Positions 17,550 through 26,854 of a stretch of 64,000 nt of DNA are shown here, in pieces. Positions within the stretch are counted from its first letter, which is position 1. Each line of letters opens with the position of its first letter. The notes below the pieces were generated by a model, which worked only from the letters and a program-made list of their open reading frames with translations, ran no database searches and was not told where the DNA came from. This DNA is from Cohnella xylanilytica (GTDB lineage Bacteria > Bacillota > Bacilli > Paenibacillales > Paenibacillaceae), in the NCBI RefSeq assembly GCF_014212175.1, contig NZ_JACJVR010000076.1, positions 1 to 64,000 on the forward strand. Direction: 5' to 3'. Both the position numbers and the translations under genes were made by a program.

Positions 17550-17580
17550 AAGCTGCCGGGATTCCCGGCAGCTTTCCTAC
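17550..17580 (+). terminator. Hairpin between the unknown gene and the TPR gene
   Basis: AAGCTGCCGGGA (17550-17561) pairs with TCCCGGCAGCTT (17563-17574), followed by TCCTACTACT. The T tract is weak, so it may attenuate rather than stop transcription into the TPR gene. Confidence 0.65.
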
Positions 17581-17596
17581 TACTAGGAGGGACCGA

Positions 17597-19558
17597 ATGC
17601 GAATTCCCATGCCGTTGGCCCGCTGGATGGCCGCCCGCTATCGCAAGCGCGGCAAGGCGGAGCGATCGTTGGCCTGGTATGCCGCCATAGGGGAGAACCG
17701 GATGACTCCGGCCCAGCGGCTCGAGTACGCGGAGCTGCTCCACGAGCTCGGCCGGCCGGAGCGCGCGCTCCGCGCGCTGGACGGTCTGGAGCTTCCGGAC
17801 GCCTATGCGCGCCGGGCGCTGATCCATCACGACGCCGGACGGGAACGGGAGGCGATCGACGACTTGAGCGAAGCGATCCGGCTCGCCCCCGCGTCCGGCT
17901 ATTATCGGTACTCGCGCGCCGTCTCCCTGAGCGGGATCGGGCGATTCGAGGAAGCGATCGCCGACATGAAGGAAGCCATCGCGCGAAGCGCGGACGGCCA
18001 GCGAGTGTCGGCGCAATACGAGCTCGGCTGCATCTTCCTCCGCGCCGACCGGTACGAGGAGGCCGCGGAGACGCTCGGCCTCGCCGCGGCCTCGCCCGAT
18101 TACGCCTTGCCGCTGTACCGGTTCCGCCACGCCCAGGCGCTGGAAGGCGCGGGCAGCGACGCCGAAGCGCTGGAGGCGATCCGGCTCGCCGCCGCCGCCC
18201 AGAGCCGGCTTCGGCAGACGCGCGACCAAGGGGAGACCTTCATCCGGGAGAGAACCGGCTATTCCGAGACGGCCGTCCGGACGCTGATGGCGATCATCGA
18301 CTCGGAGTGCGGATTCCGCCTGAAGGAGGCCCAGCTGCTGGAGAAGGCGGGGAGGCGGGAGGAGGCGCTGGAGGCGATCGAGAGCGGTCTTCTGGATTAC
18401 CCGGACGAGGAGGATCTGCTTCTCCGTTCCGGGGCCTTGAACCGCGAGCTCGGCCGCTTGGAGGCGTCGGCGGACGTTCTCGAGACGGTCCGAAGCCGGA
18501 ATCCGGACCGTCTCGCCGCCTATATGGAATTAGGCGCGACCTACCGCAAGATGGAGCGCTGGCCGGAGGCGATCGAAGCGCTTCGGGAGGCGATCGGCCG
18601 GTTCCCGAACCAGACGGTCGCCCGCTTCTGGCTCGTCGACGTCTTCCGGGACGCCGGCATGGCAGCGGAAGCGAAGGCCGCGAGCAAGGAGCTGACGGAG
18701 ATCGAGCCGGACGACCCGCTGAATTGGAAGCAGAAGGCGGAGCTGGCCATCGACGCCGGAAGGTTCGACGAAGCGGACGCCGCCTACTCGGCGGCGCTCT
18801 CGCTGGAAGACAGCGCCGAATATTACTTGCGGCGAAGCTATTCGCGCTTCATGGCCGAGAGATACGAGGACGCGTTGCTGGACCTGAATCAAGCGCTGGA
18901 GAGGGACGAGTCCTTGCGCGGAGAGAGCAAGACGGCGTACGCCATGGCGGAGCTATACGCCGGCATGGGCAACCGCGAGCTCGCGGAGGAGGAGTACGGG
19001 CGGGCGATCCGTCTCGAGCCCGACAACGCGCATCTGTACGAGAGAAGGGCCCAATGCCGGTTCGACGGAGGCCGTCTCGATGAAGCGCTCGAGGACTGCC
19101 GGGCCGGGCTCGCCCTCGATTCCGCCAACGTCCGCCTGATCTGGCTGAGCAGCTTCATCCATTGGAGCCGGGGCGACGCCGAGGAAGCGCTGAGCGGGGC
19201 GTTGGATTACGTTCGGCTGATGCCCGAAGACGAACAGGGTCATTACAACCTGGCGCTGATCTACTCCCGGATGGGGCTGCAGGACGACGCCATCCGCTCT
19301 CTCGGCCGGGCGCTGGAGCTGAGCCCGTTCGAGCCGCGGCTCTATCTGGAGAGAGCGTCCATCTACTATCATCATCTGTTCGACCGGACGAGGGCCGCCG
19401 AGGATCTGGCGCATTGGCTCTTGTACACCGGAACCGAGCGGCCCGAGGACGACCGGCTCGGCCGGCTCGCCGAGCTGGAAGGGTTCGACGACGAGATGCG
19501 GGAGAGGGCGAAGGAGAAGTTCCTCGGCGGGTTCGGCTTGAGCCGGTACCTCTCTTGA
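17597..19558 (+). CDS. Tetratricopeptide-repeat (TPR) protein (653 aa)
   Basis: TAGGAGGGA precedes ATG 17597. The product is helical throughout, with about a dozen TPR units; clear ones include AEEEYGRAIRLEPDNAHLY and DDAIRSLGRALELSPFEPRLY. There is no signal peptide, membrane segment or enzyme domain, so it is a cytosolic scaffold for protein contacts. The N-terminus is basic (RWMAARYRKRGKAER). The preceding gene is an unknown Paenibacillaceae protein and the two may share a transcript through a weak terminator. The partner protein is unknown. Confidence 0.85.
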   Translation: MRIPMPLARWMAARYRKRGKAERSLAWYAAIGENRMTPAQRLEYAELLHELGRPERALRALDGLELPDAYARRALIHHDAGREREAIDDLSEAIRLAPASGYYRYSRAVSLSGIGRFEEAIADMKEAIARSADGQRVSAQYELGCIFLRADRYEEAAETLGLAAASPDYALPLYRFRHAQALEGAGSDAEALEAIRLAAAAQSRLRQTRDQGETFIRERTGYSETAVRTLMAIIDSECGFRLKEAQLLEKAGRREEALEAIESGLLDYPDEEDLLLRSGALNRELGRLEASADVLETVRSRNPDRLAAYMELGATYRKMERWPEAIEALREAIGRFPNQTVARFWLVDVFRDAGMAAEAKAASKELTEIEPDDPLNWKQKAELAIDAGRFDEADAAYSAALSLEDSAEYYLRRSYSRFMAERYEDALLDLNQALERDESLRGESKTAYAMAELYAGMGNRELAEEEYGRAIRLEPDNAHLYERRAQCRFDGGRLDEALEDCRAGLALDSANVRLIWLSSFIHWSRGDAEEALSGALDYVRLMPEDEQGHYNLALIYSRMGLQDDAIRSLGRALELSPFEPRLYLERASIYYHHLFDRTRAAEDLAHWLLYTGTERPEDDRLGRLAELEGFDDEMRERAKEKFLGGFGLSRYLS

Positions 19559-19665
19559 CTCCGCCCGAGGACGGCTTCGTGTTCGGGAGCGGAGTATGGT
19601 AAAATGAGGGGCGTAACGCGGAATCAAGCAGATCGACATCTTATACCCGATCAGGAGGAGCTATC

Positions 19666-19983
19666 ATGCTCGTAACGACGACCCCCAACGTGGAAGGCTA
19701 CCGGATTACCTCGTATTACGGAATCGTCAACGGAGAGACGATTATGGGAGCCAACATTTTCCGAGACTTTCTCGCTTCGCTCACGGACGTGGTCGGCGGC
19801 CGCTCCGGCTCTTACGAGAACAAGCTGAAGGAAGCGCGCGAGATCGCCATCTCCGAGATGGTGGAACAAGCCCAGCGCATGGGCGCGAACGCGATCGTCG
19901 GCGTCGACGTCGACTACGAGGTCGTGCGCGAAGGCATGCTGATGGTCGCGGTCAGCGGCACGGCCGTATCGGTCGAAGCCTGA
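19666..19983 (+). CDS. YbjQ family protein
   Basis: The 105-residue protein starts [19 protein letters not shown] and contains [22 protein letters not shown] and [14 protein letters not shown], the family signature. The fold is a small pentameric alpha/beta ring; the biochemical role is not established. AGGAGGAGC lies before the ATG. It is 19 nt before the aldo/keto reductase gene, in the same direction. Confidence 0.9.
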   Translation: MLVTTTPNVEGYRITSYYGIVNGETIMGANIFRDFLASLTDVVGGRSGSYENKLKEAREIAISEMVEQAQRMGANAIVGVDVDYEVVREGMLMVAVSGTAVSVEA

Positions 19984-20002
19984 TTCGGAAGGAGCGGAGC
20001 GG

Positions 20003-20913
20003 ATGAAGTATCGGAAGCTTGGATCGACGGGGCTGAACGTCTCCGTCGTCGGAGTCGGAACGTGGCAATTCGGAGGCGAGTGGGGCCGTTCGTACGACCT
20101 GAAGGAAGCCGACGCCATCCTCGGCCGCGCCCGCGAGCTCGGCATCAACCTGATCGATACGGCCGAATGCTACGGCGACCATCTCTCGGAATCGCTGATC
20201 GGCCCCGTTATCGAGCGCAACCGCGGAGATTGGATCGTGGGACGAAGTTCGGCCATCATTTTCACGGACCGTTCCAACGCACCGACGAATTCAAGCCGGA
20301 AGACGTCGTTCGTCAGCTGGAAGCTTCGCTTCGCGCGCTGAAGACGGATTACGTCGACCTGTACCAATTCCATTCCGGGCCGGACGCTTCCTTCGATACC
20401 GACGGGCTGTGGGAGCTGCTCGGCCGCCAGGTCGAAGCGGGGAAGATCCGCCACCTCGGCATCTCGATCGGCTCGAACCGGAACGTCTATCAGACGGCGA
20501 AGGCGACGGAAGTCGGCGCGAAGGCGATCCAGGTCGTCTACAACCGGCTCGACCGCGCGCCGGAGGAGGAAGTGTTCCCGTCCTGCCTGGAGCAGGAGCT
20601 CGGCGTGCTGGCGAGAGTGCCGCTGGCCAGCGGCTTCCTGAGCGGCAAGTACCGGCCGGGAGCCTCCTTCGGAGCGGACGACGTCCGCTCGCGCCGCGAT
20701 GCCGCCGAGCAGGACAAGCTGCTGCGCGAAGTCGAGCGGATCCGGGCCGAGGAAGTGCCGGAAGGCGTCGACATGGCGGCATGGGCGCTGGCCTGGTGCC
20801 TGAAGCATCCGGCCGTCACCTGCGTGATCCCGGGCTGCAAGGACGTCGCCCAAGTGGAAGCCAACGCGGCGGCCGTCCGGCTCGTCGAAGCCGGGCATCC
20901 GCAGGATCGTTAG
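20003..20913 (+). pseudogene. Aldo/keto reductase, interrupted by a one-base deletion
   Basis: The first frame gives MKYRKLGSTGLNVSVVGVG and continues through IDTAECYGDHLSE, with the catalytic Asp and Tyr. Homology then switches at about 20240 to another frame, which carries TKFGHHFHG, YVDLYQFH and LASGFLSGKY. One missing base next to G20240-G20241 explains the change: restoring it would give a full protein of about 303 residues. The first frame would otherwise end at 20341 after unrelated residues. This is either a recent frameshift mutation or a sequencing error. All other AKR parts look intact, including VTCVIPGCKD near the C-terminus. Confidence 0.8.
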
Positions 20914-21074
20914 AACCGCGCAGGAGGCCGGTCATCCGCAAGAAGATTGGGGCCGTAAGCACGCTGCGGTCGCTGAGCAAGCTCAGACCGCAAGTTAGAT
21001 GGGGAGAGCGGTATATTTTTGCTGGACTAGAGGATACTGGGACGAGACAGCTAATCCAAAGGCGGTGCTCTCCC

Positions 21075-21749
21075 ATGTGTCAACGATTCTCCCTGTCGGC
21101 GGAACTGAGCGATCTCGTCGAGCAATTCCGAATCGGCCACGTCGCCATGCCGTACGGACCCAAATACAATATCTCGCCGACGCAGACGGTGCCCGTCATC
21201 TACGAGTACCGGAAGCAGCGGATCCTGGACAATCACCGGTGGGGCTTCATGCCCTACTGGTCCAAGGACGCGGTGAACGCGGACGGGCGGGCTATCGCCA
21301 GCCGCCCGATCTTCCGCCGGATCGTGAACAAGCAGCGCTGCGTCATCCCCTGCAACGGCTTCTACGGCTGGTTGTCGGAAGGCAAGGTGCATCAGCCGAT
21401 CCGATTCGTGTTCCGCGACCGGAGAGTGTTCGGCATTCCGGGGTTCTACGAGAGATGGCCGAGGGTGGACGGCGAGGAGCTTCGCGCGTTCACGATGCTG
21501 ACGTCGGAGCCGAACCGGGTCGCCCAAGGCTACGTCGAACGGATGCCGGCCATGCTCGACGAGGACGGAATCGACGCTTGGCTGAGCGAGTCCAACGTCG
21601 AGTACCGGTCGGTCTACCCATACGTGCGCGAACTGCCGGAGGACATGATGGAGATGTATCCGGTCGGCGGATACGTGAACGACTTGAACCTCGAAGCGCC
21701 GGAATGCGCGGAGCCGATCCGCGCCTCGTACGCCGCTCTTCGCCGGTGA
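21075..21749 (+). CDS. Divergent SOS-response-associated peptidase (SRAP/YedK/HMCES family)
   Basis: The 224-residue protein starts MCQRFSLS, keeping the Cys2 that, once the Met is removed, cross-links to abasic sites in single-stranded DNA. It also keeps NISPTQ and WGFMPYW. The usual catalytic Glu (in DGFYEW) is replaced: here the block reads PCNGFYGW, giving Gly98. The His of the HDRMP block is replaced by Val154 (YVERMP). I recall similar IPCNGFY variants in Paenibacillus, so this is probably a subfamily and not a dead gene. The ribosome site is weak (GGCGGTG, spacing 8). A terminator follows. Confidence 0.82.
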   Translation: MCQRFSLSAELSDLVEQFRIGHVAMPYGPKYNISPTQTVPVIYEYRKQRILDNHRWGFMPYWSKDAVNADGRAIASRPIFRRIVNKQRCVIPCNGFYGWLSEGKVHQPIRFVFRDRRVFGIPGFYERWPRVDGEELRAFTMLTSEPNRVAQGYVERMPAMLDEDGIDAWLSESNVEYRSVYPYVRELPEDMMEMYPVGGYVNDLNLEAPECAEPIRASYAALRR

Positions 21750-21756
21750 ACGGACA

Positions 21757-21790
21757 GCCTCCGCGGATCGATCCGCGGAGGCTTTGTTAT
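21757..21790 (+). terminator. Terminator after the SRAP gene
   Basis: A perfect 26-nt palindrome, GCCTCCGCGGAT and its complement around CG, runs 21757-21782 and is followed by TTTGTTAT. Confidence 0.85.
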
Positions 21791-21811
21791 GCGATAAATT
21801 CGTACGACGGG

Positions 21812-22951
21812 ATGGGAAACCGAATGGAGAAACGAATGGAGAACCAAATGGAGAACCAAATGGAGAACCAAATGGAGAACCGGATGAAGAATCGAATCGA
21901 GAGTCCTATGGAGAACGAGGAACGGAATCGAACGGAGAACGTCATCGGAGTCTATCTGTTGTCGGGCTTCCTCGGCAGCGGCAAAACGACGCTTCTGAGG
22001 AACCTGCTGAACGAATCCCGGCGGAAGGGGTTGAAGCCCGCGGTACTGATGAACGAAGCGGGCGACGTGAATCTGGACGGACTCGCCGTCGATGCTTCGG
22101 TGCCGATGGCCGAACTGCTAGGGGGCTGCATCTGCTGCACGATCAAATCGGACGTCGGCATGGAACTTCTCAACCTGGCGAAGCGGTATCGTCCGGACGT
22201 CGTCTTCATCGAATCGACGGGCATCGCGCAGCCGCTCGAGATCATCGACGCCGTATCGGAGACTTCCTTGTACGAGAGGCTCGAACTGCGCGGCATTCTG
22301 ACCGTCGTCGACGCCGGCCACCTGCTCGACCGGGTCCGGATCGGATCCGGCAAGACGTTTAAGCTGATGAAGGAGCAGATACGGGCTTCGACGCTGCTGC
22401 TGCTCAACAAAGCGGACCTCGTGCGCGAGGAGGAGCTGCGCGAGCTGGAGGATCTGCTTCGCGAATGGAACCCGCGCGCCGACGTCGTCGTCACGGTTAA
22501 ATGCGAGACGGACTTGTCCGCGATCTGGGACGGAGCGGGCGATCGTTCCGCGTTGGACGCGGCGAGACGGCAGGAGGATCGGGAACGGGGAGAAGAGAGC
22601 GGGGAAGAGAGGAACGGCGGAGGCTCCCCGTTCCGCGTCCTCGGGAGCGGCGGCCGCGATCACGATCACGTCAACGTCGTCACGTACTATCTCCCGGGAC
22701 CGCTAGACAGCACTGCCTTCGAGCGCTTCCTCCAGGAGCTGCCCGAGGGGATCTATCGCGCCAAGGGGATCGTCACTTTCCGCGACACGGCCAGCCGCTT
22801 CCTGTTCCAATACGCGTACCGGGAGAGCGACTTCCTGCGCATTACGCCCCAGAAGACGGTTCACGACGCCGCGGTGTTCATCGGCGAAGGATTCTCGCGT
22901 TCCGAACTGATCGGCAGGCTGGAGAAGCTGATCGCGAACGCGGAAGAATAG
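21812..22951 (+). CDS. CobW/ZagA-type G3E GTPase metallochaperone
   Basis: The conserved domain starts VIGVYLLSGFLGSGKTTLL (Walker A near residue 52), then GGCICCTIK (the CxCC zinc site), and LNKADLV (guanine specificity). A poorly conserved acidic linker (about residues 245-280) ends in an RDHDHVN segment, then a C-terminal CobW domain. It probably delivers zinc to client proteins in the cytosol. The N-terminal 35 residues consist of MENQ-type repeats, and seven further in-frame ATGs follow 21812, so the true start is uncertain. The long upstream open frame overlaps the SRAP gene and its terminator and is not used. Confidence 0.82.
   Translation: MGNRMEKRMENQMENQMENQMENRMKNRIESPMENEERNRTENVIGVYLLSGFLGSGKTTLLRNLLNESRRKGLKPAVLMNEAGDVNLDGLAVDASVPMAELLGGCICCTIKSDVGMELLNLAKRYRPDVVFIESTGIAQPLEIIDAVSETSLYERLELRGILTVVDAGHLLDRVRIGSGKTFKLMKEQIRASTLLLLNKADLVREEELRELEDLLREWNPRADVVVTVKCETDLSAIWDGAGDRSALDAARRQEDRERGEESGEERNGGGSPFRVLGSGGRDHDHVNVVTYYLPGPLDSTAFERFLQELPEGIYRAKGIVTFRDTASRFLFQYAYRESDFLRITPQKTVHDAAVFIGEGFSRSELIGRLEKLIANAEE
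21824..21883. repeat. 12-bp tandem repeat carrying start codons
   Basis: Unit ATGGAGAACCAA (with variants) starts at 21824, 21836, 21848, 21860 and 21872. Each copy encodes MENQ or similar and holds GGAG 6 nt before the next in-frame ATG, so each unit contains a potential ribosome site for the next. Confidence 0.85.
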
Positions 22952-23172
22952 TCCCCGCGGCATTTCGCCCGCGAGGCTCCGCTGTCTCGGCTGCCAAGTT
23001 CCGTCTCTCGGTTACCAGGCTCCGTCCTCTCTGCCGCCAGGCTGAGCCCTCTCGGCAGCTTCCCGCCTTTCCGTCCTCTCCGCCCTCCCACCCCAGCCGA
23101 TTCCATCGGGTCCCCGCGAATGCGGCATATTTTAACCAATCCTTGGAGAGCGTAAGGGTGGGGGTGGTCCCG

Positions 23173-24285
23173 ATGGAAACGCCTTGGATCCGATTCGGGC
23201 GAATTCCGTGCATCATGGTGATCCTGTTATCGGTAGGCTTGCTGAATCACGTCATCATCGCGCCGCTCGTGCTGCAGGCGTCCGGGCGCGACGCCTGGCT
23301 GACGATTCTGCTGTGCGCGATTCCGCTGCCGCTCTGGCTTCTGCTCGTCTATCCGATCGTCCGCTCCATCGGAACGCGGCCGCTCGGCGATTGGCTGGCC
23401 GAACGGACCGGCAAGACCGCCCGAGCGGCGATCGTCGGCGTGGTGCTTATCCTGCTGCTCATGATCTCCTATATCACTTCGACCGACACGATCTCCTGGG
23501 GCTCGAGCACTTATCTTCCGGAGACCCCGAAGCTGGTGACGTCCGTCGTCTTCGTGGGGACTTGCGTGGCGGGGGCGGTCTTGGGCATGCACGTCATCGC
23601 TTATATGTCTTGCATTCTGCTGCCCGCCGTTTCGCTGCTCGGCGTGTTCGTCGGGACGGCCAACTCTCCTCGCAAAGATTATTCGCAGCTGTTCCCGGTC
23701 ATGGAGCGCGGTTGGGGCCCGATCCTCGACGGAGCGATCTACGTCGGCGCGGGCTTCGCCGAGCTGTTCCTGTTCACGGCGTTCGCCGGATACGTCGATC
23801 GCCCGTTCAAGCGCCGGCACCTCATCGCGACGGGCCTGTTCATCGTGGTCCTCTGCTGCGGCCCCGTCATCGGGGTTCTGACGGAATTCGGACCCGACGA
23901 AGCGATGGGGCAGCGGTTCCCGGCCTTCGCCCAATGGCGTCTCGTCCAAATCGGCAAATATATCGAGCACATCGACTTCTTCGCGATCTACCAGTGGCTG
24001 AGCGGAGCGTTCGTGCGGACGGCCGCGGCCTTGTGCCTCTGCTTCGATCTGATCGGCATCCGCAAAAGAAAGTTCCGGGCCGCGGCGGGCGCGCTCGTCG
24101 GCGCGATCATCGTCGCCTTGACGGTTTATCCGTTCGGGGACACGGCGGAATACCGTTTCTACGGCCGGTACTTCGCGTTCTCGTTCTATCTTGTTCTCGG
24201 TCTGTTCGCGTATATGTTCTTGATCGCCACGTTCTCCGGGAAGAGCGGGAGAAGGGGGGATGCCGATGCTCTCGACAGGTCATGA
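23173..24285 (+). CDS. gerAB: GerAB-type spore germination permease
   Basis: The 370-residue protein has about ten hydrophobic helices and belongs to the APC-superfamily GerAB group. A basic start (METPWIRFGRIPCIM) leads into helix 1, and SSTYLPETPKLV is typical of the family. GerAB subunits bind the germinant, such as an amino acid, in the spore inner membrane together with GerAA and GerAC. The ATG at 23173 has GGGTGGGGGTGG upstream; the longer open frame is a continuation through the CobW gene's far end. It overlaps the start of gerAA by 20 nt. Confidence 0.87.
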   Translation: METPWIRFGRIPCIMVILLSVGLLNHVIIAPLVLQASGRDAWLTILLCAIPLPLWLLLVYPIVRSIGTRPLGDWLAERTGKTARAAIVGVVLILLLMISYITSTDTISWGSSTYLPETPKLVTSVVFVGTCVAGAVLGMHVIAYMSCILLPAVSLLGVFVGTANSPRKDYSQLFPVMERGWGPILDGAIYVGAGFAELFLFTAFAGYVDRPFKRRHLIATGLFIVVLCCGPVIGVLTEFGPDEAMGQRFPAFAQWRLVQIGKYIEHIDFFAIYQWLSGAFVRTAAALCLCFDLIGIRKRKFRAAAGALVGAIIVALTVYPFGDTAEYRFYGRYFAFSFYLVLGLFAYMFLIATFSGKSGRRGDADALDRS

Positions 24286-25672
24286 TTGGTTCGACGAAGG
24301 GATCCGCGATTGCGCCGACGTCGTCGTGAACGAGCTTCGTACCGAGGGCGATCGAACGCCCTTCGCGTTCGCCCGTTCGCTCGTGAACGACGAGATGCTG
24401 AACGAGACGCTTATTCCGCGCCTGCAGAAGGCCATGGCCGAGCACGTCGGCTTCGAGCTGCAATATCCGGTGGAGCGCTTGCCTTCCGGCACGGAAGAGG
24501 AACGCCGGAACATCTTCGCGAAGCTGTTCTCGGGATTTCTTCTCCTGTTCCGGGAAGGGGAGATCGAAGCCTACGGCATCGCCAAGCTGCCCGGCAGGCA
24601 GCCGGAAGAATCGAGCTCCGAGGTGTCGGTCAAAGGCCCTCGGGACGGGTTCGTCGAATAGCTCGACGTCAACATCGGCCTCATTCGGAAGCGGCTCAAG
24701 ACGCCGGATCTGAAGATCGTCCGCTATACGGTCGGTTCGGAGAACCGGGCGGATATCGCTATGCTGTACCTCCGTTCGGCCGCCAAGCCGGAATGGGTGA
24801 ACGAAGCGAAGAGAAGGCTGGAGGGCATTCACGCGAAGGCGGTAGTCGGCGCGGCGCAGGTCGAGGAGATGCTCGCGGACCGCTCGGTCGCCTTGTTCCC
24901 GCAGATCGATTACGCGGGCCGGCCCGATTCCGCCGTCGCCGCGCTGCTTAACGGCCAAGTCCTGTTCACGTTGAACGGATCCCCGCTCATTTTCCTGGCG
25001 CCCGTCAACCTTCTGTCTCTTCTCCGCTCGCCGGAAGACAACTACTTGCCTTACTATTACGTCACCTTGGAGAAGATCGTCCGAATCATCTCCCTGGTCA
25101 CGACGATATTCCTCCCCGGGTTCTGGGTCGCGGTCTCGTCGTTCAATATCGACCAGATTCCGTTCCCGCTGCTGTCGACGATCATCATGTCCCGGATCGG
25201 CCTGCCGATGTCGGCGACCATCGAGATGCTGTTGATGCTGGCCCTGTTCGAGGTGTTCCGGGAAGCCGGCGTCCGGCTGCCGCGGGCGGTCGGCCAGACC
25301 GTCGCCGTCGTCGGCGGCATTATCGTAGGGGATGCGGCGATCCGCGCCGGCTTGTCCTCGCCGACGATGCTGGTCGTCTCCTCGCTGACGGCGGTCTCCT
25401 CGTTCACTCTCGTCAATCAATCGTTATCGGGCGCCGTCACCGTCGTCCGGCTCTTCGTATTGGGTCTCAGCATGCTGTTCGGGATGTTCGGGTTCTTCGT
25501 CTCGTTCCTGATCGTCCTCATGTACTTGGCGTCTCTGCGGTCGTTCGGGGTACCCTATCTGCAGCCTCTCGCTCCGTTCAAGTGGAGCAAGCTGGCCTAC
25601 TCGTTCTTCCGGTTGCCCGCCGACTTGTCGAACGGTCCTTACCGGCCGCGTTCGGGAGAGGGAGAACGATGA
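24266..25672 (+). pseudogene. gerAA: GerAA-type spore germination protein with an in-frame stop
   Basis: One frame carries an entire GerAA protein of about 468 residues except for TAG at 24659-24661. The N-terminal part ends GPRDGFVE and resumes LDVNIGLIRKRL, where the family has GPREGFxESLxxNxxLIRRR, so TAG probably replaces TCG (Ser) by one change. Later landmarks are intact: PQIDYAGRPD, FTLNGSP, membrane segments from about residue 265, and the C-terminal FKWSKL block. ATG 24266 is preferred over ATG 24260 by ribosome-site spacing. No separate start with a good ribosome site follows the stop. This may be mutation, readthrough or a sequencing error. Confidence 0.82.
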
Positions 25673-26835
25673 GGAAGAGACGCTTCGGCAGCGGTCCCGC
25701 AAGGGCGTCCAAGGCAGCGGGCTTGCTTCTCTCTTGCGTCCTGCTCACGTCATGTTGGGACGAAGTGATCATCCAGGATCTCCTGTACGTCACCGCGATG
25801 GGAGTCGAATACGATGCGAAGACGGGACAGTACGAGGTATACGGTCACCTGATCGACGTAACGAAGGTAGCGAAGAAGGAGGAGGGGGGCGGCAGCGGCA
25901 AAAACGTGTCGTTCGTCGGCCACGCCAGCGGCCCGTCTCCCTATTCCGCGCTGTACAATCTATACCGCACGATGCAGATGGAACCGAATCTGGACCACCT
26001 CATGACGCTGGTGGTCGGGGAGTCGAGCCTGCCGAAGCTGAAGGACATCCTCGACGGCATTAACCGAAGCCGGGCCGTACGCTACACGGTGAATCTCATG
26101 GGCACGTCGGATGCGATGGCGAAGCTGTTCCAGTCGAGCGAGATCGTCAGCAAGTCCCCCTTGAATACGAATATCTATCAGCCCGATTCGAACCCGACGA
26201 ATAAGCCGTTCGACTCGCCATGGGATTTGCAGCGGATGACCCGCTCGTTCTCCCATTGCGCCTGCACCGCCTTCATCCCGCGGCTCGACAGCGTCGCCGC
26301 CTGGGAGTCCTCCAGCAAGAAGCCGAGTCTGCCCCGCTTCAACGGAGCTTACGTGCTGGCGGAGCAGCGGTACAAGGGGATGTTCACCGACGACGAGCTG
26401 GCGGGCGCGCGTTGGTTCCGAGGCACCGCGAAGAGCATCCTCGTTCCGCTGAGCCAAGACGGCGAATTCGTCGGCGCCCTTAACGTGAAGAAGGCGAAGC
26501 GGAGCGTGAAGTTCGTCGATTCGGCGGGCGCGCCCTCGTTCCGGCTGAAGCTGAAGGCGGACATGACGCTGATCGAACTGTTGAAGTCCTTTCCCGACAG
26601 GGAGCTGGAGAAGCTGGCCGAGAGCTCGATCCGCCAGGAGATCGAGCGAACGCGCAAGCTGTCGGTCAGCAAGGACGTCGATCTGTTCGGCCTGGAAGAG
26701 ACCGTCTTCCGGTATCATCCGAAGCGGTGGAAGCGGCTGAAGACGGAAGGAACCGAATTCGCGAAGCTGCCGGTTCGCGTGGAGGTCGAGGTCCATCTTC
26801 TTCATCCGGGCAAGAGGAAATTAAACCAATCTTAA
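25669..26835 (+). CDS. gerAC: Ger(x)C-family spore germination lipoprotein
   Basis: The start overlaps the gerAA stop by ATGA. The 388-residue protein has a lipoprotein signal with lipobox LTSC (Cys29) and the family opening CWDEVIIQDLLYVTAMGVEY. It anchors to the outer face of the spore inner membrane and completes the GerA-type receptor. The C-terminal segment has the conserved three-domain organisation and usual length. Its translation is coupled to gerAA, so the stop codon in gerAA could lower its expression by polarity. Confidence 0.9.
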   Translation: MRKRRFGSGPARASKAAGLLLSCVLLTSCWDEVIIQDLLYVTAMGVEYDAKTGQYEVYGHLIDVTKVAKKEEGGGSGKNVSFVGHASGPSPYSALYNLYRTMQMEPNLDHLMTLVVGESSLPKLKDILDGINRSRAVRYTVNLMGTSDAMAKLFQSSEIVSKSPLNTNIYQPDSNPTNKPFDSPWDLQRMTRSFSHCACTAFIPRLDSVAAWESSSKKPSLPRFNGAYVLAEQRYKGMFTDDELAGARWFRGTAKSILVPLSQDGEFVGALNVKKAKRSVKFVDSAGAPSFRLKLKADMTLIELLKSFPDRELEKLAESSIRQEIERTRKLSVSKDVDLFGLEETVFRYHPKRWKRLKTEGTEFAKLPVRVEVEVHLLHPGKRKLNQS

Positions 26836-26854
26836 GAGAGGGCGAACGAGCACG

